This document shows positions 16,353 to 24,987 of a DNA stretch of 64,000 bases, piece by piece. The stretch comes from Maritalea sp049801075. GTDB lineage: Bacteria; Pseudomonadota; Alphaproteobacteria; Rhizobiales; Devosiaceae. A program made the position numbers and the translations under genes. Below the pieces are notes generated by a model that made no database searches, was not told where the DNA came from, and saw nothing but the letters and a program-made list of their open reading frames with translations. The stretch lies in NCBI RefSeq assembly GCF_049801075.1, contig NZ_JBNAGG010000003.1, forward strand, positions 310,001 through 374,000, in the 5' to 3' direction. Positions within the stretch are counted from its first letter, which is position 1. Every line of letters begins with the position of its first letter.

Positions 16353-16952
16353 ATGAGCGAAGAGAAAAATCCCGCAGAAGAGCTGAACTGGGACGAGCTT
16401 AAACCGCAGCTGATCAAGCTTGGTTTAGAGCTTGGGCCTTTGGTGCTGTTCTTCATTTTGAACGGACGTGCGGGCATTTTTGTCGCCACCGCCTGGTTTA
16501 TGGGCGCCATGGTGGTTTCGCTTGTTTTGAGCTGGTTGATTTTGAAGCGTATTGCCGTGATGCCGTTGGTGACGGGCGTGGTGGTGTTGATTTTTGGCGG
16601 GCTGACGCTTTATTTGCAGGATGATACCTTCATCAAACTCAAGCCAACAATCGTCAACATGCTGTTTGGTGGCGTTTTGCTGGGGGGCTTATTGTTTGGC
16701 CACTCGTTGCTGCGCTATGTGTTTGGCGATGTGTATAAATTGCGCAATGAAGGCTGGCGCATTCTCACTTGGCGCTGGACAATTTTCTTTTTCGTTTTGG
16801 CGCTGATTAATGAGATTGTGTGGCGCAATTTCTCGACCGATTTTTGGGTCGCGTTCAAAGTGTGGGGCATTATGCCACTCACCTTGATTTTCTCATTCGT
16901 ATTGGTGGTGCCAGTTTTGAATAAATATGCGCCAAGTGGCGAAGAGGCTTAA
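16353..16952 (+). CDS. yciB: Septation protein A / YciB family inner-membrane protein
   Basis: The 199-residue protein has about five hydrophobic membrane segments. It shows family features such as GPLVLFFILNGRAGIFVATA near the start and the later NEIVWRNFSTDFWVAFKVWG stretch. YciB-family proteins are linked to cell-envelope synthesis and septation. Its start codon follows the preceding stop codon directly. Its 3' end overlaps the convergent ccmG by four bases. The order ftsY-yciB-ccm is conserved in related genomes. Confidence 0.93.
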   Translation: MSEEKNPAEELNWDELKPQLIKLGLELGPLVLFFILNGRAGIFVATAWFMGAMVVSLVLSWLILKRIAVMPLVTGVVVLIFGGLTLYLQDDTFIKLKPTIVNMLFGGVLLGGLLFGHSLLRYVFGDVYKLRNEGWRILTWRWTIFFFVLALINEIVWRNFSTDFWVAFKVWGIMPLTLIFSFVLVVPVLNKYAPSGEEA

Positions 16953-17500
16953 GACGCCTCTTGCGCCTCTAAGGCTTTGGCGATGGCGGGCAGCACTTGA
17001 TTTTGGAAGCTATCTTCGCTCATCGGACCGGTGTGTTTGTACACAATCACCCCGTCCTTATTGATGAGATAGCTTTCCGGCACGCCATAAACGCCCCATT
17101 CTAGGCTGACGCGGCGGTTCCGGTCCGCGCCCACTGCATCAAACGGGTTGCCTAGCTTGCGCAAAAAGTCGCGGGCATTTTCGGGCTGGTCATTGTAATT
17201 GATGCCAAAAATCTTTACGTCGCCGCGTTCGGCCAAGCGCATCAAAAATTCATGTTCTTCCCGGCAGGGCACGCACCAACTGGCCCAAACATTTACAAGG
17301 CTCAATTGGCCTTTGAGGTCGGCGCTGGAAAAGCCCGGCTGATCATGGCCCTCAACCGCATCAAGGGTGAATTCAGGTGCGGGCTTGTTCATCAAGGCTG
17401 AGGGCAGCAGGTCTGGATCACGATTGATCTGGCTGGCAAAAAGCGCAAACAGCGCAACGGTCAGCACCAAGGGCAGGGCAAAAATCAGCGTGCGTTTCAT
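16949..17500 (-). CDS. ccmG: Cytochrome c biogenesis thiol:disulfide interchange protein CcmG/DsbE
   Basis: CcmG is a membrane-anchored periplasmic thioredoxin that keeps the heme-binding cysteines of apocytochrome c reduced. The 183-residue protein has an N-terminal anchor (residues 4-23) and a thioredoxin fold with the redox pair C76/C79 in ASWCVPCREE. GVPESYLINKDG later includes the cis-proline region. It is the last gene of the ccmABCDG run on the minus strand. The cbb3 oxidase subunits CcoO and CcoP encoded at 40.9-42.7 kb need this system. Confidence 0.95.
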   Translation of the reverse strand: MKRTLIFALPLVLTVALFALFASQINRDPDLLPSALMNKPAPEFTLDAVEGHDQPGFSSADLKGQLSLVNVWASWCVPCREEHEFLMRLAERGDVKIFGINYNDQPENARDFLRKLGNPFDAVGADRNRRVSLEWGVYGVPESYLINKDGVIVYKHTGPMSEDSFQNQVLPAIAKALEAQEAS

Positions 17501-17505
17501 GGCGG

Positions 17506-17688
17506 CTACTCCGGCTTGATCGGCGTGCGTTCAGACCGACGTTTTAGCCCCATCGCTTTCAGCGCTGCCAAGCGGCTTTCCTGTTTTTTGTACGAAAAGA
17601 CCACCCAAATGCAGAGCGCGGCGATCAAAAACGCAGATAGGCCATAGGCCCCGAAGATAAATTCGAAATGTTCGCCGGATTCGATCAT
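17506..17688 (-). CDS. ccmD: Heme exporter protein CcmD
   Basis: This is a 60-residue single-span protein (hydrophobic segment about residues 12-32, followed by a basic tail). Its size, topology and position between ccmC and ccmG are those of CcmD, the small subunit that helps release holo-CcmE from the CcmABC complex. It overlaps the end of ccmC by four bases. Confidence 0.88.
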   Translation of the reverse strand: MIESGEHFEFIFGAYGLSAFLIAALCIWVVFSYKKQESRLAALKAMGLKRRSERTPIKPE

Positions 17689-18470
17689 GGCTTTTGGGTC
17701 CTTAATTGTTGCGCATATTGCCGTTCAATGGCGCGGGCGCGGCGGCGCAAAATTTCTGTGCGCATGGAAATGAAATGCAGCAGCAAAAACAGGAAGGAGA
17801 AGGCAAAGAACATCACAAATAGCGGCAGCAAAATGGAAGGCGGCATGGTTGGCCCATCCAAACGGAACACAGAAGCTGGCTGGTGCAGCGTGTTCCACCA
17901 ATCCACTGAAAATTTAATGATCGGCACATTGATGGCGCCAACCAAAGTGATCACCGCGATGATGCGGCCTGCACGCACTTGATCTTCAAAGGTGCGCCAC
18001 AGGGCGATAATGCCCAAATAGATAAAGAGCATGATGAGGGTGGAGGTCATGCGCCCATCCCACTCCCAAAAGGTGCCCCATGTGGGCGCGCCCCAAAGGG
18101 CGCCGGTGATCAGCGCGATAGCGGTGAAGGTGGCGCCCAAGGGCGCGGCAGCTTTGGCGGAAACGTCGGCCAAGGGGTGTCGCCACACCAGTGAGCCAAT
18201 GGCGGCAATTGCCATCACGGCATAGCAGAATTGGGATAGCCAAGCACTGGGCACATGCACATACATAATGCGCACGGTTTCGCCTTGCTGATAATCGGCA
18301 GGTGAATTGAAGAAAGCCAGATAAAGCCCATAGGCCATCAAAATCGTGGTGATGCCCACAAGCGGCCAAATGAAATAGCGGGACCATTCAAGGAAATAGC
18401 CGGGATGGGCGATCCGCGAGAAAAAGCCCAAATCTTGTGGCGTTGGTTCTTGAGGTTTTGACTCTGTCAT
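17685..18470 (-). CDS. ccmC: Heme exporter protein CcmC
   Basis: CcmC loads heme onto the periplasmic chaperone CcmE. The 261-residue protein has six predicted membrane spans and the tryptophan-rich heme-handling motif WGTFWEWDGRMT. The conserved histidine segment VHVPSAW lies before it. It follows ccmB by three bases in the ccmABCDG operon. Confidence 0.96.
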   Translation of the reverse strand: MTESKPQEPTPQDLGFFSRIAHPGYFLEWSRYFIWPLVGITTILMAYGLYLAFFNSPADYQQGETVRIMYVHVPSAWLSQFCYAVMAIAAIGSLVWRHPLADVSAKAAAPLGATFTAIALITGALWGAPTWGTFWEWDGRMTSTLIMLFIYLGIIALWRTFEDQVRAGRIIAVITLVGAINVPIIKFSVDWWNTLHQPASVFRLDGPTMPPSILLPLFVMFFAFSFLFLLLHFISMRTEILRRRARAIERQYAQQLRTQKP

Positions 18471-18473
18471 AGA

Positions 18474-19139
18474 CTATTCTGCTGCCATTTTTAATGCGAG
18501 TGCCGCCGCAAACGGGGTGAACACTAAACTGAGCAAGGTAAACCCTGCAAGGAACAAAAGTGCCGCATCCTGAGCGTTGGCGATTGCGCCGCTGGAGACC
18601 GCGCTGACCCCGAAAATCAATGTAGGGATCGAGAGCGGCAAGATTAAGATCGGTGCAATCAGCCCCCCGCGCTTGATGGATACGGTCACCGCCGCGCCAA
18701 TGGCCCCAAAGCAAATGAGCGCCGGTGTGCCCACCAATAGGGTGAAAATCACCCGAAGGGTTTGATCTATCTCAAGATTGAGCAATATCGCCAAAATGGG
18801 GGTGGCGACAATCAGGGGTAACGCAGTTGTGACCCAATGGGCGCAGATTTTGGCCACCACAATCATTTCAAGCGGCAAGCTGGCCTGGCGCATGGCCAGC
18901 AGCGAACCGTCCTCATGATCCATACGGAACAGGCGGTCGAGTGCCAGCAAAAGGGAAAGCAAAGCGCTGATCCAGATGATGGCCGGGCCGAGCTGCGCCA
19001 ATTGGTCCTTATCCGGGCCGATGGCAAAGGGCATGATGGCCCCGGTCATAATGTAAAATAGCAGCACGGTCAGGCTATCGCCGCCAATGCGGGTGGCCAG
19101 TTTCATGTCGCGGGTCAAAACAGCGAGAAATGGTTTCAT
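18474..19139 (-). CDS. ccmB: Heme exporter protein CcmB
   Basis: CcmB is the membrane subunit of the CcmAB ABC transporter in cytochrome c maturation. I chose ATG 19139 (MKPFLAVLTRDMKLATRIGG), which overlaps the end of ccmA by four bases; the open frame extends upstream only inside ccmA. The 221-residue product has about six membrane spans and the conserved GPAIIWISALLSLLLALDRL and SIPTLIFGV segments. Confidence 0.95.
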   Translation of the reverse strand: MKPFLAVLTRDMKLATRIGGDSLTVLLFYIMTGAIMPFAIGPDKDQLAQLGPAIIWISALLSLLLALDRLFRMDHEDGSLLAMRQASLPLEMIVVAKICAHWVTTALPLIVATPILAILLNLEIDQTLRVIFTLLVGTPALICFGAIGAAVTVSIKRGGLIAPILILPLSIPTLIFGVSAVSSGAIANAQDAALLFLAGFTLLSLVFTPFAAALALKMAAE

Positions 19140-19792
19140 GAGGCATGGTCCATAGCTGTATGCCCGATCATAACGGTTTTCACCGCTTCTGGCGCAAGAT
19201 GAGGAATGTCCAAATGGGTCGCGGCGATCACAATGCCGCCTTCGGCGCAATGGTCGGCGATCAATTGCCCCACCCATTGGTCGCCTTGCTTATCAAGGGC
19301 GGAGGTGGGTTCATCCAAAATCCAGATGGGGCGATTGGCCACGAGCAAGCGGGCCAGGCCCAACCGTCTCGTTTGGCCAGCGGACAGAATTGAGGCTTCA
19401 GAATCCTGAATTGCCTCCAGCCCAGCGGCTTCAATGGCGGGGAGCACATTTTCAGTGCCGCCATAAAGCTGCGCCCAGAAATTGAGATTTTCTTTCACGG
19501 TGAGGGTGGTTTTAACCCCTGGCACATGCCCCACAATGTGCAAATATTCCCGAGGTTCGCACTCTGGATCGATATTTTCAAAGCTGATGGTGCCAAATGA
19601 TTTGGGCAAAACCCCATATAGCGTGGCGAGGCATGTGGACTTGCCGGCGCCGTTCGGGCCGCGCAAAAGAATCACTTCACCGGGCTGTGCTGTGAAGGAA
19701 ACGCCGGAAAAAATCTCGAATCCGCCCCGCTCGCAGGCCAAATTCATCACATTTAATGCAATATTTTCAGGGTTTTTGCCGTTTTTTCTCAT
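19136..19792 (-). CDS. ccmA: Heme exporter ATP-binding protein CcmA
   Basis: CcmA is the ATPase of CcmAB, which drives release of holo-CcmE. The protein of about 218 residues has Walker A GPNGAGKST, signature LSAGQTRRLGLARLL and Walker B WILDEPTSALD. The start is uncertain: ATG 19792 is used here, GTG 19801 is possible, and neither has a strong ribosome site. It heads the ccmABCDG operon and diverges from acnA. Confidence 0.94.
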   Translation of the reverse strand: MRKNGKNPENIALNVMNLACERGGFEIFSGVSFTAQPGEVILLRGPNGAGKSTCLATLYGVLPKSFGTISFENIDPECEPREYLHIVGHVPGVKTTLTVKENLNFWAQLYGGTENVLPAIEAAGLEAIQDSEASILSAGQTRRLGLARLLVANRPIWILDEPTSALDKQGDQWVGQLIADHCAEGGIVIAATHLDIPHLAPEAVKTVMIGHTAMDHAS

Positions 19793-19965
19793 GAGAAGCA
19801 CATAATGGCATTAAGTTGAGGCTGGCAAGAGGCGGTGTTATTCTTTATAAAGCGCGCGAGCGCCATTATGGGGACAATGGTAACTCGTTTCACGCTTGTT
19901 GGTTTTTGCCGATTGATTTGGGCAAAATGACCAGAGCTCATGTTGAAACTCCGAACATACAGGCA

Positions 19966-22647
19966 ATGCACGTGACACAGACCTCATTGAACAGTTTTAA
20001 CGCCAAACAGACCCTTAAGGTCGGCGATAAATCCTATACATATTATTCCTTAATTGAAGCAGAGAAAAACGGCCTTGAAGGCATTTCGCGCCTGCCGCAT
20101 TCTTTGAAAGTGGTGCTCGAAAACCTTTTGCGTTTTGAAGATGGCCGCACGGTCACCAAAGCAGACATTGAAGCCTGCGCAGCATGGTTGAAAGACAAAT
20201 CCTCCTCCCATGAAATCTCATACCGTCCAGCACGGGTGTTGATGCAGGACTTTACCGGCGTTCCAGCCGTTGTTGATTTGGCCGCTATGCGCGATGCCAC
20301 TGCAAATTTGGGCGCCGATCCGCAAAAAATTAACCCGCAAGTGCCTGTTGATCTGGTGATCGACCACTCTGTGATGGTGGACTTTTTCGGCACAGGTTCT
20401 GCGTTCACACAAAACGTTGCCCGCGAATATGAGCGCAATGGCGAGCGTTATGAATTTTTGCGTTGGGGCCAAGAGGCATTTGATAATTTCCGCGTTGTGC
20501 CTCCCGGCACTGGCATTTGTCACCAAGTGAACCTTGAATATTTGGCCCAAACTGTTTGGACCAAAGAAGAAAATGGTGAAACGGTGGCTTACCCAGATAC
20601 GCTTGTGGGCACAGATAGCCACACCACCATGGTCAACGGTTTGGCCGTTTTGGGTTGGGGTGTTGGCGGCATTGAGGCGGAAGCGGCCATGTTGGGCCAG
20701 CCGATCTCTATGTTGTTGCCAGAAGTGATTGGCTTCAAGCTTGAAGGCGAAATGCAAGACGGCATCACCGCCACTGACTTGGTGTTGCGCGTGGTGGAAA
20801 TGTTGCGCGAGCGCGGCGTTGTGGGCAAATTTGTTGAATTTTTCGGCCCGGGCCTCGACAATCTGACCTTGGAAGACCAAGCCACCATCGCCAACATGGC
20901 GCCAGAATATGGCGCGACATGCGGCTTCTTCCCAGTGGATAATGAAACATTGGCTTATTTGCGCACCACAGGTCGCGAAGATGATCGCGTGGCGTTGGTT
21001 GAAGAATATTCAAAAGCGCAAGGCATGTTCCGCACAAGCGATAGCGCAGATCCAGAATTCACCGATGTGCTTTATCTTGATCTGAAAGACGTTGTGCCAG
21101 CGATTTCTGGTCCAAAACGTCCGCAAGACCGTGTGATTCTTTCTGAAGCTAAAGAAAAGTTTGCCAAAGCGTTGGCTGGTGAGTTTGCGAAGACAGATGC
21201 ACCTGAAGCTAAAGTTGACGGCACTGATTACTCCATCACCCATGGTGATGTGGTGATTGCCGCGATCACGTCTTGTACCAACACATCAAACCCCGCGGTT
21301 TTGGTGGCGGCTGGCCTTGTGGCCCGCAAAGCGCTTGAGCTTGGGTTGGAAGTTCAACCTTGGGTGAAAACTTCGTTGGCCCCCGGTTCACAAGTGGTCA
21401 CCGATTATCTTACAGCGTCTGGCTTGCAAGATGATTTGGACAAGCTTGGCTTTAACCTTGTGGGTTATGGCTGTACCACATGTATCGGTAACTCTGGCCC
21501 CTTGCCTGAGCCTATTTCTGCTGCTGTTCAGGCAGAAGATTTGGTGGCGTGTTCTGTGCTTTCCGGCAACCGGAACTTTGAAGGCCGGGTGAACCCAGAT
21601 GTGAAAGCAAACTATTTGGCGTCACCGCCATTGGTTGTGGCTTATGCGTTGGCAGGTAAAATGACCACTGACATTACCTCTGAGCCTTTGGGCACAGGTA
21701 AAGATGGGCAGCCTGTTTACTTGAAAGATGTGTGGCCAAGCTCACACGAAATCGCCGAAATCGTGCGTGAAACAGTGACCCCTGAAATGTTCAAGGGCCG
21801 CTATTCAGACGTGTTTAAAGGCGATGAAGGCTGGCAAGCCATTAAGGTTGAAGGCGGCGAAACCTACGGGTGGAATTCTTCTTCAACCTATGTGCAGAAC
21901 CCACCATATTTTGAGGGCCTCACCAAAGACATCAAGCCGATAGAAGATGTGCATGGCGCACGGATTTTGAGCTTGTTTGGCGACAGCATCACCACTGACC
22001 ACATTTCACCTGCTGGCTCATTTAAGGGTGACACGCCTGCTGGCAAGTATTTGAAAGATCGTCAGGTGGCACCAAAAGACTTCAACTCATATGGTTCTCG
22101 CCGGGGTAACCACGAGATCATGATGCGCGGCACTTTTGCCAATATCCGCATCAAGAACCAAATGGTGCCGGGCGTTGAAGGCGGCTTCACCAAAGGTCCG
22201 GATGGCGAAGTGCAAGCCATGTATGATGCGGCCATGGAATATGCTGAAAAAGGCAAGCCATTGGTTGTGTTTGGCGGCAAGGAATATGGCACAGGCTCTT
22301 CACGAGACTGGGCGGCGAAGGGCACTCGTTTGCTCGGCGTGCGCGCGGTTATCGTTGAAAGCTTTGAGCGTATTCACCGTTCAAACCTCGTAGGCATGGG
22401 CGTATTGCCATTGCAGTTTAAAGATGGCGCCAGCTGGGAAAGCCTTGGCCTGCAAGGTGATGAAGAAATCACCATTGAAGGTTTGGATCAGATCAGCCCA
22501 CGTTGCGATGTGACCGTGAAAGTGAAGTCTCCTGATGGATCAGACAAAGAGTTCACCGCGCTGTGCCGCATCGACACAGAAGATGAGCTGGAATATTACC
22601 GCAATGGCGGCATCTTGCATTACGTTTTGCGCAATCTAGTTGCCTAA
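19966..22647 (+). CDS. acnA: Aconitate hydratase A
   Basis: Aconitase isomerises citrate to isocitrate in the TCA cycle with a [4Fe-4S] cluster. The 893-residue product is the usual AcnA length when started at ATG 19966 (MHVTQTSLNSFNAKQTLKVG); GTG 19972 or ATG 19927 are alternatives. Cluster cysteines are visible in AAITSCTNTSNP and in YGCTTCIGNSGPL. The C-terminal swivel domain has GKEYGTGSSRDWAAKG. Its position next to ccmA is a conserved Rhizobiales arrangement. Two hairpins follow the stop. Confidence 0.97.
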   Translation: MHVTQTSLNSFNAKQTLKVGDKSYTYYSLIEAEKNGLEGISRLPHSLKVVLENLLRFEDGRTVTKADIEACAAWLKDKSSSHEISYRPARVLMQDFTGVPAVVDLAAMRDATANLGADPQKINPQVPVDLVIDHSVMVDFFGTGSAFTQNVAREYERNGERYEFLRWGQEAFDNFRVVPPGTGICHQVNLEYLAQTVWTKEENGETVAYPDTLVGTDSHTTMVNGLAVLGWGVGGIEAEAAMLGQPISMLLPEVIGFKLEGEMQDGITATDLVLRVVEMLRERGVVGKFVEFFGPGLDNLTLEDQATIANMAPEYGATCGFFPVDNETLAYLRTTGREDDRVALVEEYSKAQGMFRTSDSADPEFTDVLYLDLKDVVPAISGPKRPQDRVILSEAKEKFAKALAGEFAKTDAPEAKVDGTDYSITHGDVVIAAITSCTNTSNPAVLVAAGLVARKALELGLEVQPWVKTSLAPGSQVVTDYLTASGLQDDLDKLGFNLVGYGCTTCIGNSGPLPEPISAAVQAEDLVACSVLSGNRNFEGRVNPDVKANYLASPPLVVAYALAGKMTTDITSEPLGTGKDGQPVYLKDVWPSSHEIAEIVRETVTPEMFKGRYSDVFKGDEGWQAIKVEGGETYGWNSSSTYVQNPPYFEGLTKDIKPIEDVHGARILSLFGDSITTDHISPAGSFKGDTPAGKYLKDRQVAPKDFNSYGSRRGNHEIMMRGTFANIRIKNQMVPGVEGGFTKGPDGEVQAMYDAAMEYAEKGKPLVVFGGKEYGTGSSRDWAAKGTRLLGVRAVIVESFERIHRSNLVGMGVLPLQFKDGASWESLGLQGDEEITIEGLDQISPRCDVTVKVKSPDGSDKEFTALCRIDTEDELEYYRNGGILHYVLRNLVA

Positions 22648-22658
22648 GAAAATGCACC

Positions 22659-22720
22659 TCGGCCAAATATGGCCGAGGATTTATTGAATGAAGAAGCGCG
22701 GTTTAGGCCGCGCTTTTTTT
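22659..22720 (+). terminator. Tandem hairpins and terminator after acnA
   Basis: A first hairpin, CCTCGGCC/GGCCGAGG, spans 22659-22678. A second one, AAGCGCGG/CCGCGCTT (22694-22715), is followed by a T run to 22720. The second is a standard intrinsic terminator for acnA and overlaps the 3' end of the convergent gene. Confidence 0.85.
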
Positions 22721-23299
22721 ATGGTTTGATGTGAAAACACGCGCCCGTTCGGCAATCTTTGCGAGATGGGTTTGCCGCTGCTCTGCGGGCATATTGCGGA
22801 TTGGCGAGATGTGGGTGAACTGCACAAGCTTCAGCCCGACAAATTTCAGAATCTGATTTTTCATCAATTTAGTTTGCGCGCTGCCATAGGCGAGGCGATA
22901 GAACCAGTCCGGCGTATCGGATGTCATAATCACTTCGGCGGTTTTGCCTTTGAGGTGACCAATGGGCAATGGCTTTCCCTTTACATAGCTATAGGCCAAT
23001 CCAGGCAGCAGCAGCCGGTCAAGCAGATGCTTTAATTCGCTGGGCATGGTGCCCCACCAAAGCGGATGCGTAATCACCACATGATCTGCGGCGCTAATCG
23101 CATCCCAAAGGGCTTGAATGTCCTCATTCCAGCTTTCTTGTGTGGGTTTTGCTTCAATCGGCGTGGGGTCCAGTTCCATTTGTGACAAAGCAAAAAGGCT
23201 CACATCTGCATTAGCCTGAGCGCCTTGTTGATAGGCTTCGGCAAGGGCTTGGGTGAAACTGTCGGCGCGGGGATGGCCGGAAATAATAACAATCTTCAT
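22703..23299 (-). CDS. NAD(P)H-dependent quinone oxidoreductase, flavodoxin-like fold
   Basis: The 198-residue protein matches the KefF/MdaB/NQO1 group. It has MKIVIISGHPRADSF at the N-terminal flavin loop, THPLWWGTMPSELKHLLDR in the middle and LPGLAYSY after it. Such enzymes reduce quinones with two electrons, avoiding semiquinone radicals. It diverges from a TetR-family gene, and two palindromes lie between them, so it is probably repressed by that regulator and induced by an electrophile or quinone. The natural substrate is unknown. Confidence 0.88.
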   Translation of the reverse strand: MKIVIISGHPRADSFTQALAEAYQQGAQANADVSLFALSQMELDPTPIEAKPTQESWNEDIQALWDAISAADHVVITHPLWWGTMPSELKHLLDRLLLPGLAYSYVKGKPLPIGHLKGKTAEVIMTSDTPDWFYRLAYGSAQTKLMKNQILKFVGLKLVQFTHISPIRNMPAEQRQTHLAKIAERARVFTSNHKKSAA

Positions 23300-23313
23300 G
23301 GGATACTCTCAAT

Positions 23314-23331
23314 AATTGACCATGGTCAATT
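23314..23331. promoter_or_regulatory. Probable TetR operator 1
   Basis: AATTGACCATGGTCAATT is a perfect 18-base palindrome in the divergent promoter region between the quinone reductase and the TetR gene. A second copy of its core lies 33 bases downstream, which supports a paired operator. Confidence 0.7.
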
Positions 23332-23346
23332 TGTATATTTTACTTT

Positions 23347-23360
23347 TTGACCACGGTCAA
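23347..23360. promoter_or_regulatory. Probable TetR operator 2
   Basis: TTGACC-AC-GGTCAA repeats the 6-base arms of operator 1 with a changed centre. It ends 15 bases before the TetR start codon, where bound repressor would block the regulator's own expression. Confidence 0.65.
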
Positions 23361-23375
23361 TTGTGCTATTGGAAA

Positions 23376-23999
23376 ATGATGAATGTTCGCGTTGAAGGCA
23401 AACAAAAGCGGGCCCATGCCACCCGCGCTCATATCTTGGATTGCTTTGAGGTTCTGATGCAAAGTCAGAGCTTTGATGAGATTTCGATTGCCCAAATTGC
23501 CGCTTCGGCGGAAGTGGGCAAGGGAACCGTTTTGGCTCATTTCAGCGAAAAATTGGCGCTGGCCGCAACCTTGTTTGCGCAGGAGCTGGAAAAATGCCAG
23601 CAGCAAATCGAGGCGTCCGCGCAAATAAGTAGTGCGGCAAAGTTGCGGTCGATTTTTACTCCCTTCTTCAACTTGATTATGCGGGATGATGTTTATGTTC
23701 GGCTGATCGTTGGGGAAGGGCAAAATCTATGCCGCCAAATGATTGAGCCCGCAGAGGCGCGATTGTTCGACAGCCTTGCGCGACGGCTCGATGTGGGACG
23801 GCCAGCACAGGAGCTGGATGTGATTGCTGTGCGCGGTTTTTTGGTCCATGCAGCGGTGATGTATCGTGCGTGTGATGCGGGTGAGGCCGTGATTGAAGAG
23901 TTCGAATCCCTGCTCGCGCATTATCTGTTTCAAAATTTGGCAAGCTCACTCCAATGTGACTGGCCTGTTACGCACGACTGGCGTAATAAAATGCCATGA
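23376..23999 (+). CDS. TetR-family transcriptional regulator
   Basis: The protein of about 207 residues begins MMNVRVEGKQKRAHATRAHI. It has a TetR N-terminal helix-turn-helix (ISIAQIAASAEVGKGTVLAHF) and a helical ligand-binding C-terminal domain with no recognisable ligand. ATG 23376 or the next ATG at 23379 may be used; the frame runs further upstream only through the operators. It probably represses the divergent quinone reductase gene and itself. Its stop overlaps the start of the DUF1223 gene by four bases, so that gene may be in the same regulon. Confidence 0.88.
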   Translation: MMNVRVEGKQKRAHATRAHILDCFEVLMQSQSFDEISIAQIAASAEVGKGTVLAHFSEKLALAATLFAQELEKCQQQIEASAQISSAAKLRSIFTPFFNLIMRDDVYVRLIVGEGQNLCRQMIEPAEARLFDSLARRLDVGRPAQELDVIAVRGFLVHAAVMYRACDAGEAVIEEFESLLAHYLFQNLASSLQCDWPVTHDWRNKMP

Positions 24000-24730
24000 A
24001 AAAATTTGTCTTCACATTGATGATTGCGCTTCAAGGCGCGCTATTTTTGCCCGCCGCGCAGGCCATGGACATGAAAACCAATCCGAAAGCGGTGTTGGAG
24101 CTGTTCACCTCCCAAGGCTGTTCGTCTTGCCCTCCGGCAGATGCAGCATTGCGCGAATGGAGCGAGCAAGATGATTTGATCACCATCGCTTATCACGTGG
24201 ATTATTGGAATTATATCGGCTGGGAAGATGTGTTCTCTGCCCCGAAATATTCCAAACTACAGCGTGCTTACGCAAAAAGCTTTGGTTCGGAGCGGGTCTA
24301 TACGCCACAGCTCATTGTGAACGGCGAGAAAGATGCTGTGGGATCGCGCCGCGGTGACGTGCAGAAGCTTGTGGCCGCAGCGGATTTGCATGTCGGTGTG
24401 GATCTGAAGCTTCAAGATGGCAATCTGACAATTGATTTGACCAGCGATGGCGCTACACAAGTGGACGCGACTATCTGGGTTATCCCTTTTATTTCCACCG
24501 CGCAAACCAAGATTAGCCGTGGCGAAAATCGCGGTAAAACCCTTGCCTATAGCCATATTGCGCGGGGTCGTATGCCTGTTGGCATGTGGCATGGTGAGGA
24601 ATCTCATCAAATGGAATTGCCACTGCAGGATATTTTGACTGATCAGGCGGACGGCATGGCAGTTCTGGTTCAAACCAAAGGCGCGGGCGGCCCTGGCCGC
24701 ATTTTGGGCGCAGCTTCAATTCAAAAATAA
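23996..24730 (+). CDS. DUF1223 secreted thioredoxin-like protein
   Basis: The 244-residue protein has a signal peptide (about residues 1-23, ending PAAQA). The DUF1223 signature is LELFTSQGCSSCPPADAAL, with a CxxC pair, and YHVDYWNYIGWEDVFS follows. The family has a thioredoxin-like fold and is common in alphaproteobacteria, but its function is not established. The CxxC suggests thiol redox activity in the periplasm. Coupling to the TetR gene and the nearby quinone reductase hints at a role in oxidative or electrophile stress. Confidence 0.88.
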   Translation: MKKFVFTLMIALQGALFLPAAQAMDMKTNPKAVLELFTSQGCSSCPPADAALREWSEQDDLITIAYHVDYWNYIGWEDVFSAPKYSKLQRAYAKSFGSERVYTPQLIVNGEKDAVGSRRGDVQKLVAAADLHVGVDLKLQDGNLTIDLTSDGATQVDATIWVIPFISTAQTKISRGENRGKTLAYSHIARGRMPVGMWHGEESHQMELPLQDILTDQADGMAVLVQTKGAGGPGRILGAASIQK

Positions 24731-24752
24731 AACGCCCCCAAGAAGGGGGCGT
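24722..24752 (-). terminator. Intrinsic terminator on the minus strand after DUF1223
   Basis: Perfect 8-base arms, a 5-base loop and a T-rich tail on the minus strand only. On the plus strand the hairpin is followed by aaaggg, so it is a poor terminator for the DUF1223 gene itself. Confidence 0.7.
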
Positions 24753-24862
24753 AAAGGGTATCTGGAGGCCATCCAAACTGATTTTGGAGGTCCAGCGCCC
24801 TGAGCAAGTTCATTTGGGGGCAAACCGCTCAGGGGCTGGGTACTGGAGGCTATGATTTCTTT
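24722..24862 (-). ncRNA. Probable small RNA with CCUCC motifs and its own terminator
   Basis: No gene is seen in the 24731-24987 gap. Read on the minus strand, ACGCCCCC-TTCTT-GGGGGCGT (24752-24732) followed by TTTATTTTTGA is a strong intrinsic terminator with no upstream minus-strand gene to serve. Upstream, a 13-base-pair stem with one bulge forms between 24827-24839 and 24792-24805. CCTCC occurs three times on this strand (complement of ggagg at 24764-24768, 24786-24790 and 24845-24849), outside the stems. CCUCC can pair with Shine-Dalgarno sequences, so a translational regulator of about 130 nt is inferred. A TTGCCG hexamer at 24892-24887 is a possible -35 element. Confidence 0.55.
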
Positions 24863-24987
24863 TTAACGATGTATTTCGGCAACAGTTTGCCGGAATTGTG
24901 ATTAAATTGGGGCCAATTTTGGGGCTTGTCACATTTGCGAATTGGCGCAATCATTTCCAAAGTGATTTGAACCATAGGGTGTGAAAT

